Assembly: GCA_003605055.1 (NCBI GenBank)
Contig: QZKP01000016.1
Span: forward strand, 1 to 38,449
DNA length: 38,449 nucleotides
DNA from: Desulfarculus sp.
GTDB taxonomy: Bacteria; Desulfobacterota; Desulfarculia; Desulfarculales; Desulfarculaceae
Direction: 5' to 3'
A model generated the notes under the pieces. That model was not told where the DNA came from and ran no database searches. It saw nothing but the letters and a program-made list of their open reading frames with translations. The stretch's first letter is position 1; each line of letters opens with the position of its first letter. The position numbers and the translations under genes were made by a program. Positions 9,781 to 18,657 of the stretch are shown piece after piece.

Positions 9781-10742
9781 TTAGCGCAGCAGAAGCCCTC
9801 AAGGATTTCCAGAAAATAACCCCCAAGAACATCCCTTTGGTGGAGCCCTTCAGCAAGGGCCACCGCGCCTGTCAAGGCTGCGGCGAGGTGCTGGCCCTCA
9901 GGCTGGTGGCCAAGGCCGTGGGCATGGACATGATCGCCGTGTCGGCCACGGGCTGCATGGAGATCATCTCCTCGCCCTACCCCCAGACCGCCTGGGAGGT
10001 GCCTTGGATTCACGTGGCCTTTGAAAACGCGGCCGCGGTGGCCAGCGGCGTGGAGGCCAGCCGCAAGGCCCTGATCCGCAAGGGTCGCATCAAGGACGAC
10101 GGGGCCAAGGTGGTGGCCTTCGCCGGCGACGGCGGCACGGCCGACATCGGCATTCAGGCCCTGTCCGGGGCCCTGGAGCGCGGGCACGACTTCACCTACG
10201 TCTGCCTGGACAACGAGGCCTACATGAACACGGGCATCCAGCGCTCCAGCTCCACCCCCTACGGGGCCATGACCACCACCAGCCCGCCGGGGCCGAAGTC
10301 CAGGGGCCAGATGACCTGGAAGAAAAACATGCCCATGATCGCGGCGGCGCACAACATCCCCTACGTGGCCACCGCCTCGCCGGCCTGGCACATTGACCTG
10401 ATGAACAAGGTCAAAAAAGCCGTCACCGTGCCCGGTCCGGCCTACGTGCACATCTACAGCCCCTGCCCCACCGGCTGGCGCTGCGGACCGGAGGTGTCCA
10501 TCGAGACCGCGCGCAAGGTGGTGCAGAGCCGGGTCTTCCCCCTGTACGAGGTGATAGACGGCCGCTTCGTGCTCTCCCGGGACATCAAAAAACCTATCCC
10601 GGTGAAGGAGTATCTGGACACCCAGCGGCGCTTCCGCCACCTGGGCGAAAAAGATATTGCCTACATACAAAAACGTGTGGACGACGACTGGGCTCGTCTG
10701 TTATCTTTAGTCCAGGCCACTAACCCGGTGGCCGCTGAATAA
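9777..10742 (+). CDS. porB: Pyruvate:ferredoxin oxidoreductase, beta (TPP-binding) subunit
   Basis: 321 aa. C32-x2-C35, C60 and C230 match the four cysteines that bind the proximal 4Fe-4S cluster; C236 is additional. The TPP/Mg motif is G117-D118-G119 through N146 (GDGGTADIG ... CLDNEAYMNTG). The start overlaps porA (ATGA), and a perfect intrinsic terminator follows 80 bp after the stop, closing the operon. Confidence 0.93.
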   Translation: MISAAEALKDFQKITPKNIPLVEPFSKGHRACQGCGEVLALRLVAKAVGMDMIAVSATGCMEIISSPYPQTAWEVPWIHVAFENAAAVASGVEASRKALIRKGRIKDDGAKVVAFAGDGGTADIGIQALSGALERGHDFTYVCLDNEAYMNTGIQRSSSTPYGAMTTTSPPGPKSRGQMTWKKNMPMIAAAHNIPYVATASPAWHIDLMNKVKKAVTVPGPAYVHIYSPCPTGWRCGPEVSIETARKVVQSRVFPLYEVIDGRFVLSRDIKKPIPVKEYLDTQRRFRHLGEKDIAYIQKRVDDDWARLLSLVQATNPVAAE

Positions 10743-10821
10743 GCCCCCCACCCCTGCGTGCCGCCGCTTTGCTTATTGTTGTTTCGGGCAAGGCGGCGGC
10801 GCGCAGGGATTCTAATTTTAT

Positions 10822-10850
10822 GGCCCGGGCCAAGCGCCCGGGCCTTTTTT
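10822..10850 (+). terminator. Intrinsic terminator of porCDAB
   Basis: A perfect 9-bp GC stem (GGCCCGGGC / GCCCGGGCC) with loop CAAGC is followed directly by six T. Nothing else is recognisable in the rest of the 10743-10986 gap. Confidence 0.92.
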
Positions 10851-10986
10851 CGCGCGCCGACCGACCGTAGTCCCCGAGCGGCCGCCGACCAACAGGGGCC
10901 GCTTTCCCGACGCGACGTGGCGGTCTTCGGTTTCCCTTGGCTCCGCTTGGTGCCTCGGAAAAAGCTGAACGCCCCTCCAACAGCCA

Positions 10987-11604
10987 TCAACTCGCCAAAC
11001 TGAGAACTGGGATTGAAGGCCAGGGGTATTTCGGGGTTTGTTCGTTGGCTCGCCAAGCGAGCATCAGAAATTTGGTTTTAGAAGGAGGCAAATTATCGGC
11101 CTGGATTTCCAAACCAACTTTCATCGTTTCCCCTGGGGCAACCTCTCCCTGAAAACTAAAAAACTGCTTGTATACCTGCAAGAGAAATTTTTCAGGTTCA
11201 TCTGGTAGACCGCCCATAAATCCGATGTTGAATGCATCGTAGGATCTGATGTCCACATGGGTACCGAGGTTACTCGACTGCTCTAATAAAAGAGGAATGG
11301 AGGGAGAGCGGTCTTCCTCTGTGCCGTCCGCGTTCAACTTGTGGAGGCTTGTCAACCTAACGCAAACTTTCAAGGCAGCCATTTTATTAAGTTTATTACG
11401 AACTCTGATCAAATAATATCGCATGGTTTGGCCATTGGTCGCATGGGTGTAATGCCCTAGCGGCTCGTGGAGTTCCAATTCCAGCCTTGGCCCAAACAAC
11501 CAATTTTTTATCTTTTCATTCCAAACCCCAACCACGCCTAGGGCCAAAGCCACCACAGGGCTGGCGACCTGAGCAAAGATCACCCATCCATTTTCTTCAG
11601 CCAT
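10987..11604 (-). CDS. Hypothetical membrane-anchored protein
   Basis: 205 aa from ATG 11604, chosen for the AAGGGGGG ribosome-binding site five bases upstream. One N-terminal membrane helix (about 8-26, VIFAQVASPVVALALGVVGVW) is followed by a domain of alternating polar and hydrophobic strands with no motif I recognise. The segment RYYLIRVRNKLNKMAALKVCVRLTSL resembles Ig-like or beta-sandwich folds only loosely. Base composition is clearly more AT-rich than every neighbour, which suggests recent acquisition. It follows the PflX-like gene by 43 bp in the same direction but need not belong to that operon. Function unknown. Confidence 0.7.
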   Translation of the reverse strand: MAEENGWVIFAQVASPVVALALGVVGVWNEKIKNWLFGPRLELELHEPLGHYTHATNGQTMRYYLIRVRNKLNKMAALKVCVRLTSLHKLNADGTEEDRSPSIPLLLEQSSNLGTHVDIRSYDAFNIGFMGGLPDEPEKFLLQVYKQFFSFQGEVAPGETMKVGLEIQADNLPPSKTKFLMLAWRANEQTPKYPWPSIPVLSLAS

Positions 11605-11647
11605 CTTTGCCCCCCTTTCTTGCGGAAGTCCCAGTTTAACTGCCCCC

Positions 11648-12607
11648 TCATTCCCTCCACTTGGGCACCCAGTCCTCGCTGGCCGACGACAGCTCCTGCA
11701 CAAAGCCGCGGCTGATGCCCGCCTCCTCCAGGGACCGGCGGGCCTGGTTGTACTCCTGGCGGTTGACGGGCCGCTCCAGGCCCGGGGTCTCCGAGGCCTT
11801 GTAGGCCGGGAAGTACTGGGACATAAGGCTGGCCCAGACCTCGGGCCCGCACACCTCCACTAGGTCCTGGAGCACCTTTTCGCTGCCGGCCATGCCGCCA
11901 GGCAGCACCAAGTGCCGCACCAGCAGCCCCCGCCTGGCCACTCCGTACCGGTCCACCTTCAGGTTGCCCACCTGCCGGAACATCTCGGCCAGGGAGGCCT
12001 TGGCGTGCTCATAGTAGTTGGGGGCGTCGGAAAGGCGGGCGGCCACCGCATTGTCCGCGTACTTGAAGTCGGGCATGTATATCTCGATGAGACCAGCCAT
12101 CTGGCGGATGGTGGCCGCGCGCTCATAGCCCGAGGTGTTGTAGACCACCGGCAGCCGGCAACCGTAGCCCCGGGCGATGCCCAGGGCCTTTAGGATCACC
12201 ACCAGGTGCGGGGTGGGGGTGACCAGGTTGACATTGTGCGCACCGGCCATCTCCAGGCCCAGCATGACCCCGGCCAGGTCCTGGGGGCTCATCTCCTCTC
12301 CCGAGCCCAGTTGGCTGATCTGGTAGTTCTGGCAGAAGCGGCAGGCCAGGGTGCAGCCACTGAAGAAGATGGTGCCCGAGCCCTTGTGGCCGGAGATGGG
12401 CGGCTCCTCGCCGTGGTGCAGTTGGGCGGTGTTCATTGCCGCCGTGTGCGCGGCGGCCCGGCAAAAGCCCTTCTCGCCGGCCAGGCGGTCCACCCGGCAG
12501 CCCCGCGGGCAGAGCACGCAGGCCTTCAGCCAGCGCTCCAGGCGCGCGGCGGCCCGCTCATAGGCCTTTGGCGGCGGAAACGGCGTTGGATTCTGAGCCG
12601 AGGGCAT
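11648..12607 (-). CDS. Radical SAM protein, PflX/COG1313-like
   Basis: 319 aa. The radical SAM cluster motif is C85-x3-C89-x2-C92 (CTLACRFC), followed by barrel motifs HNVNLVTPTPH and VYNTSGYE. An upstream four-cysteine set (C30, C33, C37, C49; CVLCPRGC...GFC) is shared with COG1313 proteins annotated as pyruvate-formate-lyase activating enzyme homologues. The true substrate of this family is not established. No glycyl-radical enzyme gene is in the window, so activation of one is not supported by context. Last of a long minus-strand run, 16 bp after the aldehyde dehydrogenase gene. Confidence 0.85.
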   Translation of the reverse strand: MPSAQNPTPFPPPKAYERAAARLERWLKACVLCPRGCRVDRLAGEKGFCRAAAHTAAMNTAQLHHGEEPPISGHKGSGTIFFSGCTLACRFCQNYQISQLGSGEEMSPQDLAGVMLGLEMAGAHNVNLVTPTPHLVVILKALGIARGYGCRLPVVYNTSGYERAATIRQMAGLIEIYMPDFKYADNAVAARLSDAPNYYEHAKASLAEMFRQVGNLKVDRYGVARRGLLVRHLVLPGGMAGSEKVLQDLVEVCGPEVWASLMSQYFPAYKASETPGLERPVNRQEYNQARRSLEEAGISRGFVQELSSASEDWVPKWRE

Positions 12608-12623
12608 GGGCGCCGGGCCGGGC

Positions 12624-14189
12624 CTAACGCCGGAATGTGCGCGGCAATATCTTCGACAGCCGCCCCAGGCCGGCCAGACGGCGGCCCAGGCCCCGGCCGT
12701 AGAGGAACTCCAGGATGCCCCCCAGACCGTGGTACAGCCCGGCCGAGTAGGGGTGCCACCACATGTCGCGCTTGGCGCCGGAGAGGATGTCGTCCACGAT
12801 GCACTGGGGCTGGGTCATCTCCGCGAAGCCGATCTCGCCGTGGCTGCGGCCGATGCCCGACTGCTTGAAGCCCCCCCAGGGCGCCTCGGCCAGGCCGTGG
12901 CTCATGAGGTGGTCGTTGATGGTCACCACCCCGGCCTGGATGCGCCGGGCCAGGGAGCGGGCCGCCCGGCGGTCCCGGGACCAGACCGAGCCCGTGAGCC
13001 CCAGATCCGAGTCGTTGGCCAGCTCCACGGCCTGGTCCATCTCCACCACCGGCATCACCGCCACCAGGGGGCCGAAGGTCTCCTCGCGCATCACCAGCAT
13101 TTGGTGGTTGACCCCCGTGAGCACCCTGGCCGGCATGAAGTTGCCCTGCTCCGGCGCAGGCTGGGACTCGGCATAGATATTGGCGCCTCTGGCCAGGGCG
13201 TCTTCCAGGTGCAGGCGAACCTTGTCCATCTGGCTGGTGGTGGTCATGGCCCCCAGCTCCACCTGGTGGTCGCGGTCCGGCCCCACGCGCAGGGCCCGCA
13301 CCCGGTCGGCCAGGAGGTCCAGGAAGGGCTGGTACACGTCTTGGTGCACGTAAATACGCTCCACGCCCGCGCAGGACTGGCCGCAGTTGGAGAACCCGGC
13401 CCAGGCCGCGCCGGCCGCGGCCCGCTCCAGGTCTGCGTCCGGGCAGACCAGCATGGCGTCGTTGCCCCCCAGCTCCAGGTTCAGGGGGGTCAGGCTCTGG
13501 GCGGCCTGGGCCATGAGTTGTTTGCCCACGGCCGTGGAGCCGGTGAAGAACAGCTTGTTCACGCCGGCCTGCAACAGGGCCTGGCCGGCCACGCGGCCCG
13601 GCAGGTTCAGATAGGTAAAGACGCCGGCGGGCAGGCCGGCCGCGGCCAGGCACTGCTCCAGGGCCCGGCCCACCATCTGGGTCTCGCTGGCCGCCTTTAG
13701 GATCACCGCGTTGCCGGCCAGCAGCCCCATGACCACCTCGGAGAAGGGGATGGCGAAGGGGTAGTTCCAGGGGCTGATCACCGCGATCACGCCATAGGGC
13801 TGGCGCAGGATGCGGCTGCGCTTGTTAGCCAGCAGGAGCGAGGCCGGCCGCAGGGAGCGCTCGGCCAAAAAGCAGCCGGCCTTGCGGGCGTAGTAGTCCA
13901 CGGCCATGGCTGCGGCGATTACCTCGGTGACCAGGGCGTCCAGGCGAGTCTTGCCGTTGTCGCTGGCTATGGTCTGGGCCAGCTCCTGGGCGTGGTCGGT
14001 GATGTAGTCGCCCACTCGGCGCAGGGCCCGGACCCGCAGATGCACCGGCGTGTCCGCCCAGGCCGGCTGGGCCTGGCGGGCCGCGGCCACCAGCTCCGGC
14101 ACCTGGGCCGGGTCGTCCAGGGGCGAATAACCCAATACCTGGCCGGTGGCCGGATCCAGGCAGGTGGTGCGGGCTGGCTCGGTCTGCAT
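12624..14189 (-). CDS. NAD(P)-dependent aldehyde dehydrogenase
   Basis: 521 aa. All catalytic residues of the ALDH superfamily are present: N142 in SPWNYP, E239 in LELGG and nucleophile C273 in NCGQSCAG. The usual KPSE motif reads KAASE. A C-terminal extension after about residue 480 is basic and aromatic (MWWHPYSAGLYHG...), perhaps a membrane-associating tail. ATG 14189 follows AGGAGGAG. It resembles succinate-semialdehyde or medium-chain aldehyde dehydrogenases, but the substrate cannot be named. It lies 22 bp after the DUF362 gene in the same operon-like run. Confidence 0.9.
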   Translation of the reverse strand: MQTEPARTTCLDPATGQVLGYSPLDDPAQVPELVAAARQAQPAWADTPVHLRVRALRRVGDYITDHAQELAQTIASDNGKTRLDALVTEVIAAAMAVDYYARKAGCFLAERSLRPASLLLANKRSRILRQPYGVIAVISPWNYPFAIPFSEVVMGLLAGNAVILKAASETQMVGRALEQCLAAAGLPAGVFTYLNLPGRVAGQALLQAGVNKLFFTGSTAVGKQLMAQAAQSLTPLNLELGGNDAMLVCPDADLERAAAGAAWAGFSNCGQSCAGVERIYVHQDVYQPFLDLLADRVRALRVGPDRDHQVELGAMTTTSQMDKVRLHLEDALARGANIYAESQPAPEQGNFMPARVLTGVNHQMLVMREETFGPLVAVMPVVEMDQAVELANDSDLGLTGSVWSRDRRAARSLARRIQAGVVTINDHLMSHGLAEAPWGGFKQSGIGRSHGEIGFAEMTQPQCIVDDILSGAKRDMWWHPYSAGLYHGLGGILEFLYGRGLGRRLAGLGRLSKILPRTFRR

Positions 14190-14211
14190 GTCTGACTCCT
14201 CCTCGCGCGGG

Positions 14212-15642
14212 CTAGGCCGATAGCCTACTCCAGGCCCGGCGGCCGCGCATCTGCCAATAAGCCATGGTCACCGGCAGCAGGGTGCGCCGGTCGAAGTTAG
14301 GGTTGCCCACCCCGGCTAGGTAAGAGAGGTAATGCACATGGTCGGCCACGCTCATGGTGCAGCCGCCGGCGTGCAGCCAGCGCCGGCCGCGGCTCTTCAG
14401 GCAGTTGGCCATGGCCTGGCAGGTCTTGAGCATCAGGTCGTTGCTGGGCGCCTCACGGGCCTGGCGCTGGCGATACAGAGGGTAGTCGCTCTCGATTTTT
14501 ACCGGCTGGCCGTCTATCTCCCCCTGCCAGCAAGTGCAGGCCCCAGCAAAGAACACCTTCTCCCCCGGAGCCAGTTTCAGGGGGCCCTCCACCCGGCCCA
14601 CCACATAGCGCACCTTGCCCATGCGCTGGTCCACGTCGGGGTAGTAGCTGCGCAGGATGTGCACGGCCTCTTGCAGGGCGCCGGGGCAGCCGCCCCAGCA
14701 GTAGTCGGCCGAGTGCTCCTCCGGGAAGGCCCCCACCGTGCAGGTGAGATTGCCGCCGGCGAAGTAGTCGTCCACCCGCTCCAGGCAAAACTGAAAGTCC
14801 CGGGTCTTGGCCTGCACCTGATCCAGGGGGAAGTCGCCGCCCAGCTCGATCTCCTCCAGGCTCATGGGTCCCAGGCCCCGCCGGCTGGCCATCTTCAGGT
14901 GCAGCACCTGGCTTGGGTCCAGGTTGACCATGTGGCAGCCCACGGTATCCACCGCGCAGGAGTTGGTGCCCATGACGATGGCCCCCAGGTCAAAGGGGTC
15001 GGGCGTGAGCATCATCTTCTGGCCGGCGATGATGCCGTCAATGGCAATGAACCCCGGCGCCACCACCTGGTTCAGGTCCACGATCTTCTGCTCCAGGAAG
15101 GTGTTGTGGTCCAGCAGACGGTGGCGGTCGTCCTGCAGGCCGATGAAATTCTTCAGGCTCAGGGTCATGCGCGTCCAGGGGTGGGCCTTGAACTTGGGCA
15201 GGTTGATCAGAAAATCGCAGTCCATGACCGGCCGCGGCAGGTACATCTCGCCGCGCAGCCGCTCGGCGTGGCCCAGGGCCACCGGCACCTGCGGGCACTC
15301 GTCGAAGTAATGGGCCTTAACCCCCTGGCGCTTGAGCACCGCCGGGTAGCCGGCCTGGGAGAAGCAAAAGCGGGTGGGCACGGTGATGCCGCAACGCTCG
15401 CCCACGGCCAACTCTTCCAGGTCCTGGCCCACGGCCTTGGCCGCCCGCAGGGCCCCCTCCAGGAACTCGGCCCGGGTGAAGGCGTGCGGGAACAGCTCCG
15501 GATGGGCCAGCACCACGTTGGGCTTGCACAGCACCCGCCCGCGAGGCACGGCGCCCAGCTCCTGCATGCCCTCAGCGATGATGCCGGCGATGAGGCCCGG
15601 ATCATAGCGGTCGCAACGCCGGATGAGAACCTTGTGCTTCAT
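14212..15642 (-). CDS. DUF362 family protein with cysteine-rich C-terminus
   Basis: 476 aa from ATG 15642 (GGGAGG six to seven bases upstream); the longer open frame overlaps the SRAP gene. DUF362 core features: KPNVVLAHPE near the start, then INLPKFKAH and LSLKNFIGLQ, then AIDGIIAGQ, where acidic and glycine residues line the fold. The last 170 residues carry clustered cysteines (YCWGGCPG, GACTCW, GGCTMS), which could bind a metal or Fe-S cluster. The function of DUF362 is unknown; some members are fused to ferredoxin domains, but this one lacks a standard CX2CX2CX3C motif. No signal peptide. Confidence 0.85.
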   Translation of the reverse strand: MKHKVLIRRCDRYDPGLIAGIIAEGMQELGAVPRGRVLCKPNVVLAHPELFPHAFTRAEFLEGALRAAKAVGQDLEELAVGERCGITVPTRFCFSQAGYPAVLKRQGVKAHYFDECPQVPVALGHAERLRGEMYLPRPVMDCDFLINLPKFKAHPWTRMTLSLKNFIGLQDDRHRLLDHNTFLEQKIVDLNQVVAPGFIAIDGIIAGQKMMLTPDPFDLGAIVMGTNSCAVDTVGCHMVNLDPSQVLHLKMASRRGLGPMSLEEIELGGDFPLDQVQAKTRDFQFCLERVDDYFAGGNLTCTVGAFPEEHSADYCWGGCPGALQEAVHILRSYYPDVDQRMGKVRYVVGRVEGPLKLAPGEKVFFAGACTCWQGEIDGQPVKIESDYPLYRQRQAREAPSNDLMLKTCQAMANCLKSRGRRWLHAGGCTMSVADHVHYLSYLAGVGNPNFDRRTLLPVTMAYWQMRGRRAWSRLSA

Positions 15643-15656
15643 GGCGGGCCTCCCTT

Positions 15657-16355
15657 TTAGCCTGGGCCGGCGAACAGATCGCCCGGCCCCTTCTGGGGCT
15701 CTATCAGCTCTGGCCCTTCCTGGGCCGGCGAGTTCACCCGCGGGGAGACCGGAAAGGCCTCCAGCCATTCATCCGGGCAGGGCCGCAGCAGCTCGTGCAG
15801 CGCGGCCGGGTCGCTCTGGCCGGGGTCCAGCCAAGCCGCCTCGTCCTCCGGCGCTAGGATGGCCGGCATGCGCTCGTGGATGGCCTTCACCAGGCGGTTG
15901 GCCGCAACCGTAATGATGGTGAAGGTTTTCAGTTGGCCGCCCTCGGGCCGGGGCCAGGCGTCCCAGAGCCCGGCCAGCGCAAAGGGCTGGCGGTCCTTGC
16001 GCGCCAGAAAAAATGGCTGCTTGCCCTCGGACCGGGGCGCCCACTCAAAAAAACCGTCGGCCGGCACCAGGCAGCGGGAGCGGCGGAAGGGACGGCGAAA
16101 GCTGGGCTTGGCCTCTATGCCCTCGGCCCGGGCGTTGATCATCTTGTAGCCCGCGCTCTCCTCCTGGGCCCAGTGCGGCACCAGGCCCCAACGCAGCATA
16201 CCTCCCCGCCGTCCCTGTTCCCCGCTGGTCACCGCCAGGGCCTCCTGGCCCGGCGACAGGTTGTAGCGGGGGGCGTAGTTCATATGCGCCGCCGGGAAGT
16301 CGAAGCGGTCCTGCAATTGGTCCAGCCCCGAGACCTGGGAGAATCGTCCGCACAT
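15657..16355 (-). CDS. yedK: SOS response-associated peptidase (SRAP, YedK/HMCES)
   Basis: 232 aa. Cys2 (MCGRF), exposed after Met removal, is the residue that crosslinks abasic sites in single-stranded DNA. The other active-site residues are also visible: N74 in NARAE, E104 in GFFEW and H160 in IHERMP. This makes it an intact YedK/HMCES-type abasic-site sensor and auto-protease. It is embedded between pgl and a DUF362 gene with short gaps (35 and 14 bp), an unexpected partner for pentose-phosphate genes; no LexA box is evident before it, and the Shine-Dalgarno is weak. Confidence 0.93.
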   Translation of the reverse strand: MCGRFSQVSGLDQLQDRFDFPAAHMNYAPRYNLSPGQEALAVTSGEQGRRGGMLRWGLVPHWAQEESAGYKMINARAEGIEAKPSFRRPFRRSRCLVPADGFFEWAPRSEGKQPFFLARKDRQPFALAGLWDAWPRPEGGQLKTFTIITVAANRLVKAIHERMPAILAPEDEAAWLDPGQSDPAALHELLRPCPDEWLEAFPVSPRVNSPAQEGPELIEPQKGPGDLFAGPG

Positions 16356-16390
16356 TACGGGGCTATTTGAGCACACCCCCCGTCCGGGAA

Positions 16391-17110
16391 TCAATCCGGC
16401 GCCGCGGCTCGGTCCACCAGCCACATGGTCTCGCCGCCGGCGCGCACCCGGGCGGCGGGATAGTCCTGGGCCGCGGCCTGGGGGTCGTCCAGGATGCGTT
16501 GCAGCACCGGCCGCTTGGCCTGGCCCGGGGCCAGGAACAACACGCAGCGGGCGCTGTTGATCGCCGGCAGGGTCAGGGTCACCCGGGGCAAGTAGGGCCC
16601 GATGTGGGTGGGGGCCGGCACCGCGGCCGCCCAGGCCCGGGCCTCGGCCAGCACCGGCGAGCCGGGGAACAGGCTGGCCGTGTGGCCGTCCGGCCCCAGG
16701 CCCAGGAGCACCAGGTCCCAGGCAGGCCAGTCTTGGCCAACGAAGAAGCCGCGCAGCCGCCACTGGTAGTCCTGGGCCGCCTCCTGGGGCGCCAGTTGGC
16801 CCCGGATGGGGTGGAGGTTGTCCGAGGGCAGGCCCGGCGGCGGGCCCAGGGCCTTCAGCGCCGCGCCTCGATTGCTCTCCGGGTGCTCGGCCGGCACGCA
16901 GCGCTCGTCGCCCCAGAACAGGTGGCAGGCCGGCCAGGGGAAGTCTGGGTCCGCCCCCAGCAGCCGGTAGAGGGGCAGGGGCGAGCTGCCGCCGGAGAGG
17001 ACCAGGCTGAAGCGGCCGGCCGCGGCTACCGCCTCCCGGGCCCGGGCGGCCACCAGCCCGGCCGCGGCCTGGGCCAGGGCCTGGGGGGTGTCAAAGACGC
17101 GCAGGTCCAT
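16391..17110 (-). CDS. pgl: 6-phosphogluconolactonase (DevB type)
   Basis: 239 aa. Diagnostic motifs are LVLSGGSSPLPLYRLL near 37, FWGDERCVP, SNRGAALK and GLGPDGHTASLFPG. It hydrolyses 6-phosphogluconolactone to 6-phosphogluconate, step two of the oxidative pentose phosphate pathway, in the cytosol. It starts three bases after the zwf stop, so translation is coupled. Confidence 0.94.
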   Translation of the reverse strand: MDLRVFDTPQALAQAAAGLVAARAREAVAAAGRFSLVLSGGSSPLPLYRLLGADPDFPWPACHLFWGDERCVPAEHPESNRGAALKALGPPPGLPSDNLHPIRGQLAPQEAAQDYQWRLRGFFVGQDWPAWDLVLLGLGPDGHTASLFPGSPVLAEARAWAAAVPAPTHIGPYLPRVTLTLPAINSARCVLFLAPGQAKRPVLQRILDDPQAAAQDYPAARVRAGGETMWLVDRAAAPD

Positions 17111-17113
17111 GGG

Positions 17114-18646
17114 CTAGGGCTGGCCGCTGTGATAGGGGTGGTTCGGCCAGAGCTTGGCCGCGTCGCGGGGCCCCCAGCTTCCGGCCGCGTAGCGGTGCAG
17201 GCGGTCGGCGCGCTCGGCGCAGGTCTCGCAGGCCGTGAGCACCGGGTCCAAAAAGGCCCAGCACAGATCCACCCCGTCTTGCCGCCAGAAGAGCATCTGG
17301 TCCCCCAGCATGGCGTCGGCCAGGGCCTTCTCATAGGCCTCCAGCCCGGCCCGGGCGGCCTCGTCCTGGTAGGCGAAGTGCAGGCGCACGGTTCTGAGCG
17401 CCACCTCGGCTCCGGGCTGCTTGGCCTGGAAATAGAGGCTGATCTCCTCGCTGGGCTGGATGTCCAGCACCAGGCGGTTGGCCTTGATCTCTTCGCCCAG
17501 GACCTGGCGGAACAGGGAGTGAGGCACCTCGCGGAAGTGGATCACCACCCGGGTGAGCTTTTCGGCCAGGCGCTTGCCGCTGGTGATAAAGAACGGCACC
17601 CCCTGCCAGCGCCAGTTGTCCACGAACACCTTCATGCTGGCGTAGGTGGGGGTGAGGGAGCTGGGGTCCACCCCCGGCTCGGCCCGGTAGGCCGGCACTG
17701 GCCTGCCGTTGATCTGGCCGGCCTCGTACTGGGCCAGCACCAGGTAGTCGTAGATCTCCTCGGTGGGGAAGGGCCGCAGGCTGCGGAACAGCTTGACCCG
17801 CTCGTCGCGCACCCGGTCGGCCTCGAACAGCGACGGCGGCTCGGCGGCCACCAGGGCCAGAAGCTGCATCATGTGGTTCTGGAACATGTCCCGCAAGACC
17901 CCGGCCTGCTCGTAGTAGCCGGCCCGGTGCTCCACGCCCAGGGTCTCGGCCGAAAGGATGCTCACCTGCTCGATGTAGCCCCGGTTCCACAGGGGCTCGA
18001 AGATGGCGTTGGCGAAGCGGAACATCATGATGTTCTGCACCGTCTCCTTGGCCAGGTAGTGGTCGATGCGGAACACCTGGTGTTCGGCGAAGCCCTGGCC
18101 GATGGCCTGGTTCAGCTCCCGGCTGCTGGCCAGGTCGCGGCCAAAGGGCTTTTCCACCACCAGCCGCCGCCAGCGGCCGTCTTCTTCGCGGGCCAGGCCG
18201 GCCTGGCCCAGGCGGCCGGCCACGGTCATGTACAGGCCCGGCGGTATGGCCAGCTCGAAGATGCGGTTGCCCGGCACGCCGTGCTCGCGGTCCAGCTCCT
18301 CCAGGCGCCGGGCCAGGGCCTGATAGGTGGCCACTTCGTCGTAGATCACAGGCTGGTAGTGCAGGCCCGCGGCGAACTCCTCCCAGCGGGTCATCTCCCG
18401 GCCCTTGGCCTGCACGGCCTGGCGCATCTTGTCCCGGAACTCTTGGTCGCTCAGTTCGCTGCGCGCCGCCCCGCAGATGTAAAAATGCTTAGGCGTGCTG
18501 CCGGCCAGAAAGAGCTGATACAGGGCGGGCACCAGCTTGCGGCCGGTGAGGTCGCCCGAGGCCCCGAAGATCACCACCGCGCAGTCCTCTGGCGCCCGCG
18601 GCGTCGGGGTCAGGCGTTCCTGGCGTACTTGCTGGCTCTGGGCCAT
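17114..18646 (-). CDS. zwf: Glucose-6-phosphate 1-dehydrogenase
   Basis: 510 aa. Nucleotide-binding loop GASGDLTGRK at 28-37, EKPFG at 165-169 and substrate motif RIDHYLAKE at 193-201; the usual Gly before Lys is Ala here, a tolerated change. AGGGGAGGGG precedes ATG 18646. It oxidises glucose-6-phosphate to the lactone, producing NAD(P)H. Coenzyme preference cannot be read with confidence. It sits between gnd (11-bp gap) and pgl (3-bp gap), giving the three oxidative steps in one unit. Confidence 0.96.
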   Translation of the reverse strand: MAQSQQVRQERLTPTPRAPEDCAVVIFGASGDLTGRKLVPALYQLFLAGSTPKHFYICGAARSELSDQEFRDKMRQAVQAKGREMTRWEEFAAGLHYQPVIYDEVATYQALARRLEELDREHGVPGNRIFELAIPPGLYMTVAGRLGQAGLAREEDGRWRRLVVEKPFGRDLASSRELNQAIGQGFAEHQVFRIDHYLAKETVQNIMMFRFANAIFEPLWNRGYIEQVSILSAETLGVEHRAGYYEQAGVLRDMFQNHMMQLLALVAAEPPSLFEADRVRDERVKLFRSLRPFPTEEIYDYLVLAQYEAGQINGRPVPAYRAEPGVDPSSLTPTYASMKVFVDNWRWQGVPFFITSGKRLAEKLTRVVIHFREVPHSLFRQVLGEEIKANRLVLDIQPSEEISLYFQAKQPGAEVALRTVRLHFAYQDEAARAGLEAYEKALADAMLGDQMLFWRQDGVDLCWAFLDPVLTACETCAERADRLHRYAAGSWGPRDAAKLWPNHPYHSGQP

Positions 18647-18657
18647 GCTCCCCTCCC

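Noticed and set aside
11648..12607. Pyruvate formate-lyase activating enzyme
   Set aside because: No glycyl-radical enzyme is encoded nearby, and the extra N-terminal cysteine set fits the COG1313/PflX group, whose substrate is unknown.
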